DNA of 32,504 nucleotides from Prevotella sp. UBA2754 (GCA_002353295.1 DEJG01000024.1:4172-36675), one strand, 5' to 3'; counted from the first letter of the stretch, positions 23,201-31,649 are shown. The notes: a model not told the origin generated them from the letters alone. Numbers and translations: made by a program.

Positions 23201-24562
23201 GTGCAGTGTTGGTGCACGGTTAAGGAGTACGGGATGACCCTTCATCACATTCTCCAGAATATCCCAGATAACGGGCTCACGACGGTCGACAATCTTTTTA
23301 GCCGATTTCACCGTCTTCACGATACCACGCTCAATGAGCTTGCGGATAATGAATGGCTTATAGAGCTCTGCTGCCATCAACTTAGGCAGACCGCACTCAC
23401 CCATCTTCAACTCCGGACCTACCACGATAACCGAACGGGCTGAGTAGTCAACACGCTTACCCAGCAAGTTCTGACGGAAACGTCCCTGCTTACCTTTCAG
23501 AGAATCAGAAAGCGACTTCAATGGACGATTGCTCTCACTCTTGACAGCTGATGACTTGCGGCTGTTGTCGAAGAGAGAGTCAACAGCCTCCTGCAGCATA
23601 CGCTTCTCATTACGGAGAATCACCTCAGGAGCCTTAATCTCCATCAGTCTCTTCAGACGGTTGTTACGGATTATCACACGACGATAGAGGTCGTTCAGAT
23701 CGGAAGTGGCAAAACGACCACCATCCAGTGGTACCAATGGACGCAATTCCGGAGGCGTCACAGGAAGTATCTTCATAATCATCCATTCTGGACGATTGAT
23801 ACCCTTCTCTACGCTGGAACGGAATGCCTCTACAACCTGCAGACGCTTCAGAGCTTCGTTCTTACGCTGCATAGAAGAATCGCTGTTGGCACGATCACGC
23901 AACTCGTAAGACAACGAGTCGAGATCAAGACGAACCAGAAGATCGTAGATAGCCTCAGCACCCATTTTTGCGATAAACTTATTGGGATCATTATCGTCAA
24001 GATAATCATTCTCTGCAGGGATACGGCTGTCTACTATATCATTATACTCCTCTTCTGACAATAGATCGTACATATTAGAACCAAGGAGGTCATTGCCATC
24101 AGCATCCTTCTTACCAGCCATAATACCTGGCTGGATAACAACATAACGCTCGTAATAGATGATAGCATCGAGTTTCTTGGTGGGAAGACCAAGCAGATAA
24201 CCAATCTTATTAGGAAGGCTGCGGAAATACCAAATATGAGCTACAGGCACAACCAACTCAATGTGTCCTGAGCGCTCACGACGCACCTTCTTTTCGGTAA
24301 CCTCTACACCACAACGATCGCAGACAATGCCTTTGTAACGGATACGCTTATACTTACCGCAGGCACACTCATAATCCTTTGTGGGACCAAAGATACGCTC
24401 ACAGAACAGACCGTCGCGCTCCGGCTTGTAAGTACGATAGTTGATGGTCTCAGGTTTGGTCACCTCACCATAAGAATTCTCAAGAATCTCCTCAGGTGAA
24501 GCCAGACCAATAGTAATCTTTGTGAAATTACTTTTTATCTTTGTATCTTTCTTGAAAGCCAT
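20234..24562 (-). CDS. rpoC: DNA-directed RNA polymerase subunit beta'
   Basis: Beta' holds the catalytic magnesium of RNA polymerase. In the 1442-residue product the active-site motif NADFDGDQM is at 482-490 (D484, D486, D488). The first zinc-binding site has C66, C68, C81 and C84; the second is visible as CESKHGVCRKC further on. The bridge helix and trigger loop region (GARGSKDQIRQLSGMRGLM, later QAIGEPGTQLTLRTFH) are intact. It follows rpoB after a 38-bp spacer containing an 8-bp tandem repeat and is followed by a strong terminator. Confidence 0.98.
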   Translation of the reverse strand: MAFKKDTKIKSNFTKITIGLASPEEILENSYGEVTKPETINYRTYKPERDGLFCERIFGPTKDYECACGKYKRIRYKGIVCDRCGVEVTEKKVRRERSGHIELVVPVAHIWYFRSLPNKIGYLLGLPTKKLDAIIYYERYVVIQPGIMAGKKDADGNDLLGSNMYDLLSEEEYNDIVDSRIPAENDYLDDNDPNKFIAKMGAEAIYDLLVRLDLDSLSYELRDRANSDSSMQRKNEALKRLQVVEAFRSSVEKGINRPEWMIMKILPVTPPELRPLVPLDGGRFATSDLNDLYRRVIIRNNRLKRLMEIKAPEVILRNEKRMLQEAVDSLFDNSRKSSAVKSESNRPLKSLSDSLKGKQGRFRQNLLGKRVDYSARSVIVVGPELKMGECGLPKLMAAELYKPFIIRKLIERGIVKTVKSAKKIVDRREPVIWDILENVMKGHPVLLNRAPTLHRLGIQAFQPKLIEGKAIQLHPLACTAFNADFDGDQMAVHLPLSNEAILEAQILMLQSHNILNPANGAPITVPSQDMVLGLYYISKIRPGAKGEGLTFYGPEEAIIAHNEGKCDLHAQVKVMVDDIVDGKPCKHMVETSVGRVIVNGIIPKEVGYVNRIISKKSLRDIIADVIKNVGFAEACEFLDGIKNLGYRMAYEAGLSFNLDDIIIPESKKALVEKGNEEVRQITENYNMGFITDNERYNQVIDTWTHINNDLGNVLMKEMTEADQGFNAVFMMLDSGARGSKDQIRQLSGMRGLMAKPQKAGAEGAQIIENPILSNFKEGMSVLEYFISTHGARKGLADTAMKTADAGYLTRRLVDVSHDVIINEEDCGTLRGLVCTALKNGDETISTLYERILGRVSVHDIIHPSTGELIVAAGEEITEPIAQIIEDSPIESVEIRSVLTCESKHGVCRKCYGRNLATRRMVQKGEAVGVIAAQAIGEPGTQLTLRTFHAGGVAANAAANASIVAKNDSMLEFEEIRTVPFDEDGRECEMVVSRLGEARFIDPNTKIVLSTVNVPYGSSLYFKSGSLVKKGDKIAQWDPFNAVIVTEYAGTLKFHDVIEGVTFRAETDDTTGLTEKIVTESKDKSKVPTCDVIGADGEVIGTYNFPVGGHVVVEDGQTVKTGETLVKIPRAAAKGGDITGGLPRVTELFEARNPSNPAIVSEIDGEVTMGKVKRGNREIIVTSKTGEQRKYLVSLSKQILVQEHDAVRAGTPLSDGVITPADILAIKGPTAVQEYIVNEVQDVYRLQGVKINDKHFEIIVRQMMRKVQINDPGDTSFLEQEIVDKLDFAEENDRIWGKKVVIDAGDSENLQKGQIVTARKLRDENSMLKRRDMKIVQVRDAVPATSTQILQGITRAALQTKSFMSAASFQETTKVLNEAAIRGKVDNLEGMKENVIAGHLIPAGTGLREFEKIIVGSKEEYERMQANKKNVLDFAEEPALEEK

Positions 24563-24570
24563 AATTCAAT

Positions 24571-24594
24571 TTTTCAACTTTTCAACTTTTCAAT
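24571..24594. repeat. 8-bp tandem repeat between rpoB and rpoC
   Basis: Three units, ttttcaac, ttttcaac and ttttcaat, run head to tail and end 8 bp before the rpoC start. The transcribed strand reads GTTGAAAA. The unit resembles the rpsS-rplV repeat (tttttcaa) but is not identical. One of five similar intergenic repeats. Confidence 0.9.
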
Positions 24595-24600
24595 TATTAC

Positions 24601-27600
24601 TTAGTCCATCTTGATACTGAGACCAAGACCCTTTAACTCGTGCAACAGCACATTGAGAGACTCAGGAATACCAGGGGTCGGCATTGGCTCACCTTTCACA
24701 ATAGCCTCATAAGCCTTTGAACGACCTACTACATCGTCTGACTTAATGGTCAGAATCTCCTGCAGGACATGGCTGGCACCAAAGGCCTCCAATGCCCATA
24801 CCTCCATCTCACCGAAACGCTGACCACCGAACTGTGCCTTACCACCAAGTGGCTGCTGGGTAATCAAACTGTACGGACCGATAGAACGGGCGTGCATCTT
24901 ATCCTCAACCATGTGACCGAGCTTGAGGAAGTAGGTGATACCTACCGTAGCTGGCTGGTCGAACTGTTCACCTGTCTCACCATCATACAGATGAGTGGAG
25001 CACAGACGTGGCAGTCCTGCCTTGTCAGTCCATTCGGCCAAGTCTTCGAGTTTTGCACCGTCAAAGATAGGAGTAGCAAACTTCACACCGAGTCTCTTAC
25101 CTGCTGCACCAAGGATGGCTTCGAAAATCTGTCCGAGGTTCATACGAGAAGGCACACCCAGTGGGTTCAATACCAAGTCTACGGGACGGCCATCCTCGAG
25201 GAATGGCATATCCTCCTGACGTACCACCTTAGAGACGATACCTTTGTTACCATGACGACCGGCAAGTTTATCACCTACACCAATCTTACGCTTCTTGGCA
25301 ACATATACCTTAGCCATCTGCAGAATGCCTGAAGGCAGCTCGTCACCAATAGTGATGGCAAACTTCTTACGCTTCATCTCAGCATCAAGCAGTTTGAACT
25401 TCTTCATATAATTGATAATCAACTGAGCAATGAGCTGGTTCTTATGTTCATCATTAGTCCAGTTGCTGATCTGGATATCACCATACTCCAAATTCTTCAG
25501 AGCTGCAACAGTAAACTTGCTGCCCTTAGAGATAATCTCGGCACCAGTATAGTCTTTCACACCCTGTGATGTCTTACCCTTTGTAAGGGTCTGCAACTTC
25601 TCTACCAGGATATCCTTCAGATCCTCAATCTTAGCCTCGTGCTCCTCGTCAATCTTGGCAAGCAGAATCTTATCCTGCTGCTTGGTAGCGCGAGTCTTGG
25701 TAGCGCGAGTAAAGAGTTTCTTGTCAATGATAACACCAGAGAGTGAAGGATTAGCCTTCAGTGAAGAATCCTTTACATCGCCGGCTTTGTCACCGAAGAT
25801 GGCACGAAGCAACTTCTCCTCAGGTGAAGGATCGCTCTCTCCCTTAGGAGAAATCTTACCAATCAATATATCGCCTGGCTCTACGCGAGCACCAACACGG
25901 ATTACACCATTGTCATCAAGGTCCTTGGTGGCCTCCTCACTGACATTAGGAATATCAGCAGTGAATTCCTCTGCACCACGTTTTGTCTCACGCACGTCGA
26001 GTGAATACTCATCCACATGAACAGAAGTTAGGATATCCTCGCGAACAATACGCTCGTTGAGCACGATAGCATCCTCATAGTTGTAACCCTTCCATGGCAT
26101 ATAGGCAACCAGCAAGTTACGACCCAATGCCAACTCACCATTCTCAGTAGCATAACCCTCTGTCAGGATATCACCCTTCTTCACGCGCTGTCCCTTCTCG
26201 CAAATGGGACGGAGGTCGATGGTCATGTTCTGGTTGGTACGGCGGAACTTAGGAATACGATATTCCTTCAAGGCTGGCTCGAAGCTTACAAATTCCTCAT
26301 CCTCTGTACGGTCATAAAGGATACGGATGGTGGTAGCATCAACATAATCGATAACACCATCACCCTCTGCGGTAATCATCGTACGAGAATCCTCACAAAC
26401 CTGCTTCTCAATACCTGTTCCTACAATAGGAGCTTCGTTGTGAAGCAAAGGAACTGCCTGACGCATCATGTTAGATCCCATCAGCGCACGGTGAGCATCA
26501 TCGTGCTCCAAGAATGGAATCAGCGAGGCAGCAATAGAGGCTATCTGCTGTGGCGAAACGTCAATCAAATCCACATCAGTAGGTGGAACTACGGGGAAGT
26601 CAGCATCCTGACGACACTTTACAACAGGACGGATAAACGTACCATCGTCGCGCAAAGGAGCATTACCCTGACCAATTACATGGTCTTCCTCTTCTTCTGC
26701 TGTCAGATAGACAATATCATCATTATTGAGATTGGCTACGCCATTCTCTACCTTACGGTATGGAGTCTCGATAAATCCGAGCTCATTAATCTTCGCATAT
26801 ACACACAACGACGAAATCAGACCGATATTAGGACCTTCTGGGCTCTCAATCGGGCAGAGACGACCATAGTGAGTATAGTGTACGTCACGAACCTCGAAAC
26901 CTGCACGCTCACGAGACAGACCACCAGGACCCAGGGCAGAGAGACGACGCTTGTGAGTCACCTCAGCCAATGGATTGGTCTGATCCATAAACTGTGACAA
27001 CGGATTGGTTCCGAAGAACGAGTTGATCACGCTGGAAATCGTCTTGGCATTAATCAGGTCGGTAGGCGTAAACACCTCGTTATCGCGAACATTCATACGC
27101 TCACGGATAGTACGGCTCATACGGGCAAGACCTATAGAGAACTGATTGCTCAACTGTTCTCCTACAGTACGTACACGACGGTTTGACAGGTGGTCAATAT
27201 CATCGACTGTTGCCTTTGAGTTAACCAACTGAATCAGATATTTGATAATTTCAATGATATCCTCTTTGGTCAGCACGCGAACATCCATCTCTGTATCCAG
27301 ACCCAACTTCTTGTTGATACGATATCGACCGACATCACCCAAGTCATAGCGCTTGTCGGAGAAGAACAGGTTCTGAATCACCTCACGAGCACTGGCATCA
27401 TCAGCAGGATCTGCATTACGCAACTGACGATAAATATACAGTACGGCTTCTTTCTCAGAGTTACTGGGGTCTTTCTGAAGCGTATTGAAGATAATAGAAT
27501 AATCCTGAGCCACAGCCTCGTCCTTGTGTACCAGAATAGCTTGGGCACCGCTTTCCAGGATGTCATTCATATTCTCTTCCGTAATTTCCGTCTCACGCTC

Positions 27601-28413
27601 CATCATCACTTCGTTACGCTCAATAGATACTACTTCACCTGTATCTTCGTCCACGAAGTCCTCGTTCCAACTCTTCAGCACACGGGCTGCCAACTTACGA
27701 CCTAATGCTTTTTTCAAGGAAGTCTTGTTAACCTTTATCTCCTCGGCCAGTCCGAAAATCTCAAGGATGTCCTTGTCATTCTCATAACCGATTGCACGAA
27801 GCAAAGTCGTCACAGGCAACTTTTTCTTACGATCGATATAAGCATACATGACATTATTAATATCAGTAGCAAACTCAATCCAAGAGCCTTTGAATGGAAT
27901 AATACGAGCACTGTAGAGCAACGTTCCGTTGGCATGTACGTTCTGACCGAAGAACACACCAGGAGAACGGTGCAACTGAGAAACAACGACGCGCTCAGCA
28001 CCATTGATAACAAAAGTACCATTGGAGGTCATATAGGGAATCGGACCCAGGAACACGTCCTGAATCACAGTACCGAAATCCTCATGGTCTGGATCTGTAC
28101 AATAAAGTTTCAACTTAGCCTTCAAGGGTACACTATATGTCAGTCCACGCTCCAAACACTCATCAATGGTGTAACGGGGAGGATCAATATAGTAATCCAA
28201 GAACTCAAGAACGAAATTATTACGTGTATCGGTGATAGGGAAGTTCTCAGCGAACACCTTATACAAGCCGTCATTCTTGCGTTCCTCAGGGGGAGTATCC
28301 AACTGCAGGAAGTCTTTGAATGACTTTAATTGCACATCAAGAAAATCCGGAAACGGCATCGGATTCTTGACACTGCCAAAGTTTACTCTGTTATCAACTA
28401 CTTTTGAAGCCAT
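24601..28413 (-). CDS. rpoB: DNA-directed RNA polymerase subunit beta
   Basis: Beta forms the other jaw of RNA polymerase and the rifampicin pocket. The 1270-residue product begins MASKVVDNRVNFGSVKNPMP. The rifampicin region reads LSQFMDQTNPLAEVTHKRRL followed by SALGPGG; the residues matching E. coli Q513, D516, H526, R529 and S531 are all wild-type, so no resistance change is seen. Downstream motifs such as GRHGNKGIVSKV and GGKAQFGGQRFGEMEVWALE are intact. A terminator-like hairpin lies in the 91-bp spacer before it, and rpoC follows. Confidence 0.98.
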   Translation of the reverse strand: MASKVVDNRVNFGSVKNPMPFPDFLDVQLKSFKDFLQLDTPPEERKNDGLYKVFAENFPITDTRNNFVLEFLDYYIDPPRYTIDECLERGLTYSVPLKAKLKLYCTDPDHEDFGTVIQDVFLGPIPYMTSNGTFVINGAERVVVSQLHRSPGVFFGQNVHANGTLLYSARIIPFKGSWIEFATDINNVMYAYIDRKKKLPVTTLLRAIGYENDKDILEIFGLAEEIKVNKTSLKKALGRKLAARVLKSWNEDFVDEDTGEVVSIERNEVMMERETEITEENMNDILESGAQAILVHKDEAVAQDYSIIFNTLQKDPSNSEKEAVLYIYRQLRNADPADDASAREVIQNLFFSDKRYDLGDVGRYRINKKLGLDTEMDVRVLTKEDIIEIIKYLIQLVNSKATVDDIDHLSNRRVRTVGEQLSNQFSIGLARMSRTIRERMNVRDNEVFTPTDLINAKTISSVINSFFGTNPLSQFMDQTNPLAEVTHKRRLSALGPGGLSRERAGFEVRDVHYTHYGRLCPIESPEGPNIGLISSLCVYAKINELGFIETPYRKVENGVANLNNDDIVYLTAEEEEDHVIGQGNAPLRDDGTFIRPVVKCRQDADFPVVPPTDVDLIDVSPQQIASIAASLIPFLEHDDAHRALMGSNMMRQAVPLLHNEAPIVGTGIEKQVCEDSRTMITAEGDGVIDYVDATTIRILYDRTEDEEFVSFEPALKEYRIPKFRRTNQNMTIDLRPICEKGQRVKKGDILTEGYATENGELALGRNLLVAYMPWKGYNYEDAIVLNERIVREDILTSVHVDEYSLDVRETKRGAEEFTADIPNVSEEATKDLDDNGVIRVGARVEPGDILIGKISPKGESDPSPEEKLLRAIFGDKAGDVKDSSLKANPSLSGVIIDKKLFTRATKTRATKQQDKILLAKIDEEHEAKIEDLKDILVEKLQTLTKGKTSQGVKDYTGAEIISKGSKFTVAALKNLEYGDIQISNWTNDEHKNQLIAQLIINYMKKFKLLDAEMKRKKFAITIGDELPSGILQMAKVYVAKKRKIGVGDKLAGRHGNKGIVSKVVRQEDMPFLEDGRPVDLVLNPLGVPSRMNLGQIFEAILGAAGKRLGVKFATPIFDGAKLEDLAEWTDKAGLPRLCSTHLYDGETGEQFDQPATVGITYFLKLGHMVEDKMHARSIGPYSLITQQPLGGKAQFGGQRFGEMEVWALEAFGASHVLQEILTIKSDDVVGRSKAYEAIVKGEPMPTPGIPESLNVLLHELKGLGLSIKMD

Positions 28414-28440
28414 ATATTAGAAATTATTGTTTTTAAAAAC

Positions 28441-28483
28441 AAAAAAATGGTCGGGAACCCTCTACTGGAGAGCTCCCAACCAT
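28441..28483 (-). terminator. terminator-like hairpin (attenuator) between rplL and rpoB
   Basis: On the minus strand a 16-bp stem with three G-U pairs (arms 28468-28483 and 28447-28462) closes a 5-nt loop and is followed by seven T residues (28447-28441). It starts about 20 bp after the rplL stop and ends about 27 bp before the rpoB start. I see no promoter between it and rpoB, so rpoBC transcription must pass it. E. coli has a partial attenuator at the same place. Confidence 0.85.
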
Positions 28484-28504
28484 CGTATAGTTGTTGTGCT
28501 TAAA

Positions 28505-28885
28505 TTATTTCAGCTCAACTACGGCACCAGCCTCTTCGATAGCCTTCTTCAGGTTCTCAGCCTCTGCCTTTGCCATACCCTCCTTGATAGTAGCAGGTGC
28601 ACCATCAACGAGATCCTTAGCTTCCTTCAGACCAAGTCCGCAAGCCTCCTTAACGGCCTTAACGACCTGGAGCTTGTTAGCGCCAACTTCCTTCAGAACA
28701 ACATCGAAAGAAGACTTCTCCTCAGCGGCCTCAGCGGCTCCTGCAGCAGCAGGACCAGCAGCAACAGCAACAGCTGCAGCAGCGGGCTCAATTCCATACT
28801 CGTCCTTCAGGACTGTAGCTAACTCTTGTACTTCCTTAACTGTCAAGTTTACCAACTCTTCAGCAATAGCTTTAATATCTGCCAT
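28505..28885 (-). CDS. rplL: 50S ribosomal protein L7/L12
   Basis: L7/L12 forms the flexible stalk that recruits translation GTPases. The 126-residue product has the N-terminal dimerisation and L10-binding domain (1-33), an Ala-rich hinge (about 35-56) and the C-terminal factor-binding domain with FDVVLKEVGANKLQVVKAVK and GLGLKEAKDLVDGAP. Length is normal. It lies 49 bp after rplJ and before the rpoB attenuator. Confidence 0.98.
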   Translation of the reverse strand: MADIKAIAEELVNLTVKEVQELATVLKDEYGIEPAAAAVAVAAGPAAAGAAEAAEEKSSFDVVLKEVGANKLQVVKAVKEACGLGLKEAKDLVDGAPATIKEGMAKAEAENLKKAIEEAGAVVELK

Positions 28886-28934
28886 TTTATTTTAAATTTT
28901 AATTGTTTTTAATGTTAATTGTTATACTTCTCGC

Positions 28935-29450
28935 TTATTTGTTACGCTCAGCGATAGCGTCAAGCAGTCCATGGATCTTGCCACCAGCATTCAGGCCAGA
29001 TACGACAGTCTTCATTGGAGACTGCAGCAGAGCCACAACGTCGGCGATAAGTTCGTTCTTGCTCTTGATTGCAACCAACTCCTCAAGTTTGTCAGCACCT
29101 ACGAAGAAACCTTCCTCTGCATAAGCAGCCTTCAGTGCGGGGATGCCGTCTTTCTTGTATTCTTTCAGCAACTTGGCAGGAACATTTGCCTGATGTGCGA
29201 ACATCAAAGCGGTATTTCCCTTCAAGCAACCATAGAGGGGTTCGAAATCAATCTCAGAAGCTTCGAAAGCCTTGTGAAGCAGTTTGTTCTTCACAACAAT
29301 CATCTTAATCTCATTCTTGAAGCACTTGCGACGAAGATTACTTGTCTGCTCAGCGTTCAGTCCGGTAACGTCTACCAGATAGAAATGAGGATACTCTTTC
29401 AGCTTCTCTCCGAGTTCTACAATAATAGTATCTTTTGCTTCCTTTTTCAT
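28935..29450 (-). CDS. rplJ: 50S ribosomal protein L10
   Basis: L10 is the base of the stalk and binds L7/L12 dimers through its C-terminal helix. The 171-residue protein begins MKKEAKDTIIVELGEKLKEY, contains LRRKCFKNEIKMIVVKNKLL and ends with the helix region VSGLNAGGKIHGLLDAIAER. Its length is close to the family norm. It follows rplA by 20 bp. Confidence 0.98.
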   Translation of the reverse strand: MKKEAKDTIIVELGEKLKEYPHFYLVDVTGLNAEQTSNLRRKCFKNEIKMIVVKNKLLHKAFEASEIDFEPLYGCLKGNTALMFAHQANVPAKLLKEYKKDGIPALKAAYAEEGFFVGADKLEELVAIKSKNELIADVVALLQSPMKTVVSGLNAGGKIHGLLDAIAERNK

Positions 29451-29470
29451 TTTACTAAACTTTTACGGAG

Positions 29471-30163
29471 TTATTCAACTGATTTAGGATCTACCTTAAT
29501 ACCTGCACTCATCGTGCTTGAGATAAAGATACTCTTAATGTATGTACCCTTGGCAGCAGCAGGCTTCAGCTTGATGATAGTCTGAATAAACTCCTTTGCA
29601 TTTTCATAAATCTGATCTGGAGTGAAGGTCACCTTACCAATTGACGTGTGCACGATACCGGCCTTGTCAACCTTAAAGTCAATCTTACCCTGCTTTACTT
29701 CTTTAACTGCCTTAGCAACGTCCATAGTTACAGTACCACTCTTGGGGTTTGGCATCAAACCACGAGGACCGAGAACACGACCCAAGGGACCGAGCTTACC
29801 CATGCAAGAAGGCATTGTAATGATAACATCAACATCAGTCCAACCGCCCTTGATCTTGTTGATATACTCATCAAGACCAACATAGTCGGCACCTGCTTCT
29901 TTTGCAGCAGCTTCCTGGTCGGGAGTACAGAGAGCGAGCACACGTGTAACTTTACCAGTTCCGTTAGGCAGCGATACAACGCCACGAACCATCTGGTTAG
30001 CTTTACGTGGGTCAACGCCCAAGCGTACGTCGATATCAAGTGAAGCCTCAAACTTTGTGGTGGTGATTTCCTTCACCAACTCAGCGGCTTCCTTCAAAGA
30101 GTATGCTTTCCCTGCTTCAACCTTATCAGCTACTAACTTTTGATTTTTTGTCAGTTTACTCAT
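29471..30163 (-). CDS. rplA: 50S ribosomal protein L1
   Basis: L1 forms the mobile stalk at the E site and, in E. coli, represses rplK-rplA by binding the leader mRNA. The 230-residue product has FEASLDIDVRLGVDPRKANQ, domain II, and the signature PNPKSGTVTMDVAKAVKEVK with KIDFKVDK. Length is normal. It follows rplK by 21 bp; a possible L1 target is listed upstream of rplK. Confidence 0.98.
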   Translation of the reverse strand: MSKLTKNQKLVADKVEAGKAYSLKEAAELVKEITTTKFEASLDIDVRLGVDPRKANQMVRGVVSLPNGTGKVTRVLALCTPDQEAAAKEAGADYVGLDEYINKIKGGWTDVDVIITMPSCMGKLGPLGRVLGPRGLMPNPKSGTVTMDVAKAVKEVKQGKIDFKVDKAGIVHTSIGKVTFTPDQIYENAKEFIQTIIKLKPAAAKGTYIKSIFISSTMSAGIKVDPKSVE

Positions 30164-30184
30164 TTTTCTAATTGAAGTTATTTG

Positions 30185-30625
30185 TTATTTACCAGGGAAG
30201 TCCCCTTTTACAGTGATACCCATACTTCTTGCTGTACCGGCAACCAACTTCATAGCCGACTCCACAGTGAAGCAGTTTAAGTCGCTCATCTTATCCTCAG
30301 CGATTGCACGTACCTGATCCCAAGTAACACTGGCAACCTTCTTACGGTTAGGCTGAGCTGAGCCGCTCTTTACTTTTGCAGCCTCCATCAGCTGAATAGC
30401 TGCGGGAGGAGTCTTAATAACAAAGCTAAAAGACTTGTCTGCATAGTAAGTGATAACGACTGGCAATACTTTACCTGCCTTATCCTGGGTTCTGGCGTTG
30501 AACTCTTTGCAGAATCCCATAATGTTAATACCCTTAGAACCAAGAGCTGGTCCTACTGGGGGAGAAGGATTCGCAGCGCCACCTTTAATCTGTAATTTGA
30601 TTAATCCAGCAACTTCTTTAGCCAT
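30185..30625 (-). CDS. rplK: 50S ribosomal protein L11
   Basis: L11 is part of the GTPase-associated centre and is needed for the stringent response in many bacteria. The 146-residue product begins MAKEVAGLIKLQIKGGAANP, contains the PSPPVGPALGSKGINIMGF segment and ends with the rRNA-binding domain (VRAIAEDKMSDLNC, GTARSMGITVKG). The 95-bp spacer from nusG is longer than for its neighbours and may be structured. Confidence 0.98.
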   Translation of the reverse strand: MAKEVAGLIKLQIKGGAANPSPPVGPALGSKGINIMGFCKEFNARTQDKAGKVLPVVITYYADKSFSFVIKTPPAAIQLMEAAKVKSGSAQPNRKKVASVTWDQVRAIAEDKMSDLNCFTVESAMKLVAGTARSMGITVKGDFPGK

Positions 30626-30650
30626 TTCTGTAAATTATTAATTTGATTCT

Positions 30651-30695
30651 TTATATAAGCCTCAAGAGTGGAAGCCTCTTTCGACAGTATATATA
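30651..30695 (-). promoter_or_regulatory. possible structured rplK leader (L1-type site)
   Basis: On the transcript, two short helices are possible: an outer UAUAUA/UAUAUA pair (about 30690 and 30653) and an inner AAGAG/CUCUU pair, separated by unequal internal-loop strands of about 7 and 6 nt. Two helices around an asymmetric loop is the general plan of L1 target sites, and the position, just upstream of rplK-rplA, is where E. coli has one. Pairing is weak and no conserved L1 core was confirmed. Confidence 0.25.
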
Positions 30696-30720
30696 GAACA
30701 GACGTACCGTAACTTACGCC

Positions 30721-31266
30721 TTATTCTTTCTCGACTTGTGTGAACGCGAGCTCAAGAGGAGTCTTGCGTCCGAAAATCTTAACCATTACCTTCAACTTAC
30801 GCTTTTCAGTGTTCACCTCCTCGATGACTCCACTGAAACCACTGAACGGACCGTCCGTCACCTTCACTGTCTCGTCGACAGAATAAGGGATATTGATTTC
30901 CGCACTCTCAATAGTAGCCTCTTCAGCAGTTCCCAGAATACGATTGATTTCCGACTGACGAACCACCTGAGGATTGTCCATTCCGCCCAAGAACCCAAGT
31001 ACGTTAGGAATAAAGCGAAGCATGTGAGCAACCTCACCTTGCAGATTAGCCTCTACGAGTACATAACCCGGCAGGAACAACTTCTCTTTAATAACGCGCT
31101 TACCATTACGGAGCATGGCATATTTCTCTGTGGGGAGCAACACCTCACCAACATGAGCCTCGAGCACATCGTTATGCTTCTTTGCAGCATCAATGAACTC
31201 TTTGACTTTGCCTTCTTTTCCGCTAACGGCACGCAACACGTACCACTTCATACCTGTCTCAGACAT
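30721..31266 (-). CDS. nusG: transcription termination/antitermination factor NusG
   Basis: NusG binds RNA polymerase and links it to Rho or to the ribosome through S10. The 181-residue product has the NGN domain (about 7-112, KWYVLRAVSGKEGKVKEF and LFLPGYVLVE) and a C-terminal KOW motif (VKVTDGPFSGFSGVIEEVN, 134-152). Length and layout match housekeeping NusG, not the longer or divergent capsule-linked UpxY paralogues of Bacteroidota. It follows secE by 16 bp. Confidence 0.97.
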   Translation of the reverse strand: MSETGMKWYVLRAVSGKEGKVKEFIDAAKKHNDVLEAHVGEVLLPTEKYAMLRNGKRVIKEKLFLPGYVLVEANLQGEVAHMLRFIPNVLGFLGGMDNPQVVRQSEINRILGTAEEATIESAEINIPYSVDETVKVTDGPFSGFSGVIEEVNTEKRKLKVMVKIFGRKTPLELAFTQVEKE

Positions 31267-31282
31267 CTTCTATTTCGTACGT

Positions 31283-31480
31283 TTAAATACTATAAATTGA
31301 ACTCATGACGGCTTTGAACGCTACGTCCATTACCCATACCACTACTGCAATAATAAGCGAAGCCGTCAGCACAAGAACCGCACTCTGCGTCAGTTCCTTG
31401 CGTGTGGGCCAAGTCGTCTTATGCGCAAGTTCTTCGTAACACGCCTTGCAATAATTAATAAATGTCTTAACGATATTCAT
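31283..31480 (-). CDS. secE: preprotein translocase subunit SecE
   Basis: SecE clamps SecY in the inner membrane. The 65-residue product is the short single-span form: an amphipathic N-terminal part with the conserved ELAHKTTWPTRKEL (17-30), then one membrane segment (about 33-57). It lies 19 bp after tRNA-Trp and 16 bp before nusG, the usual secE-nusG pair. Confidence 0.96.
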   Translation of the reverse strand: MNIVKTFINYCKACYEELAHKTTWPTRKELTQSAVLVLTASLIIAVVVWVMDVAFKAVMSSIYSI

Positions 31481-31499
31481 ATTTATTTTTCTTTTCTAG

Positions 31500-31572
31500 C
31501 ACGGGAAGGAGGACTCGAACCCACGACCCTCGGTTTTGGAGACCGATGCTCTACCAACTGAGCTATTCCCGT
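31500..31572 (-). tRNA. trnW: tRNA-Trp (anticodon CCA)
   Basis: The 73-nt minus-strand sequence folds as a cloverleaf: acceptor ACGGGAA with TTCCCGT, D arm with AGCTCAGTTGGTAGAGC, anticodon stem TCGGT with ACCGA enclosing the loop CTCCAAA (anticodon CCA), and T arm GTGGGTTCGAGTCC. The discriminator base is G, normal for tRNA-Trp. No 3' CCA is encoded. It lies between tuf and secE, 19 bp from secE, and must be cut from the joint transcript. Confidence 0.97.
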
Positions 31573-31576
31573 AAGT

Positions 31577-31602
31577 AAGCCCCCACCCGTAAGCGGGGGC
31601 TT
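31577..31602. other. GC-rich hairpin between tuf and tRNA-Trp
   Basis: An 8-bp perfect stem (aagccccc and gggggctt) closes a 10-nt loop, 5 bp before the tRNA. On the transcribed strand no T-run follows (it reads ACTTACGGG into the tRNA), so full termination is unlikely. It may protect the tuf mRNA 3' end after tRNA processing or act as a weak terminator. Confidence 0.6.
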
Positions 31603-31649
31603 GTTTTAGTATGTTTACTTTGCTGCGACAAAGTCGCTGCAGAGAAGAC

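Noticed and set aside
26820..27010. Rifampicin-resistance change in rpoB
   Set aside because: The residues matching E. coli Q513, D516, H526, R529 and S531 are all wild-type.
31577..31602. Hairpin after tuf as a full intrinsic terminator
   Set aside because: The T-rich side is on the plus-strand end; in the direction of transcription no T-run follows. tRNA-Trp and secE would also be left without a promoter.
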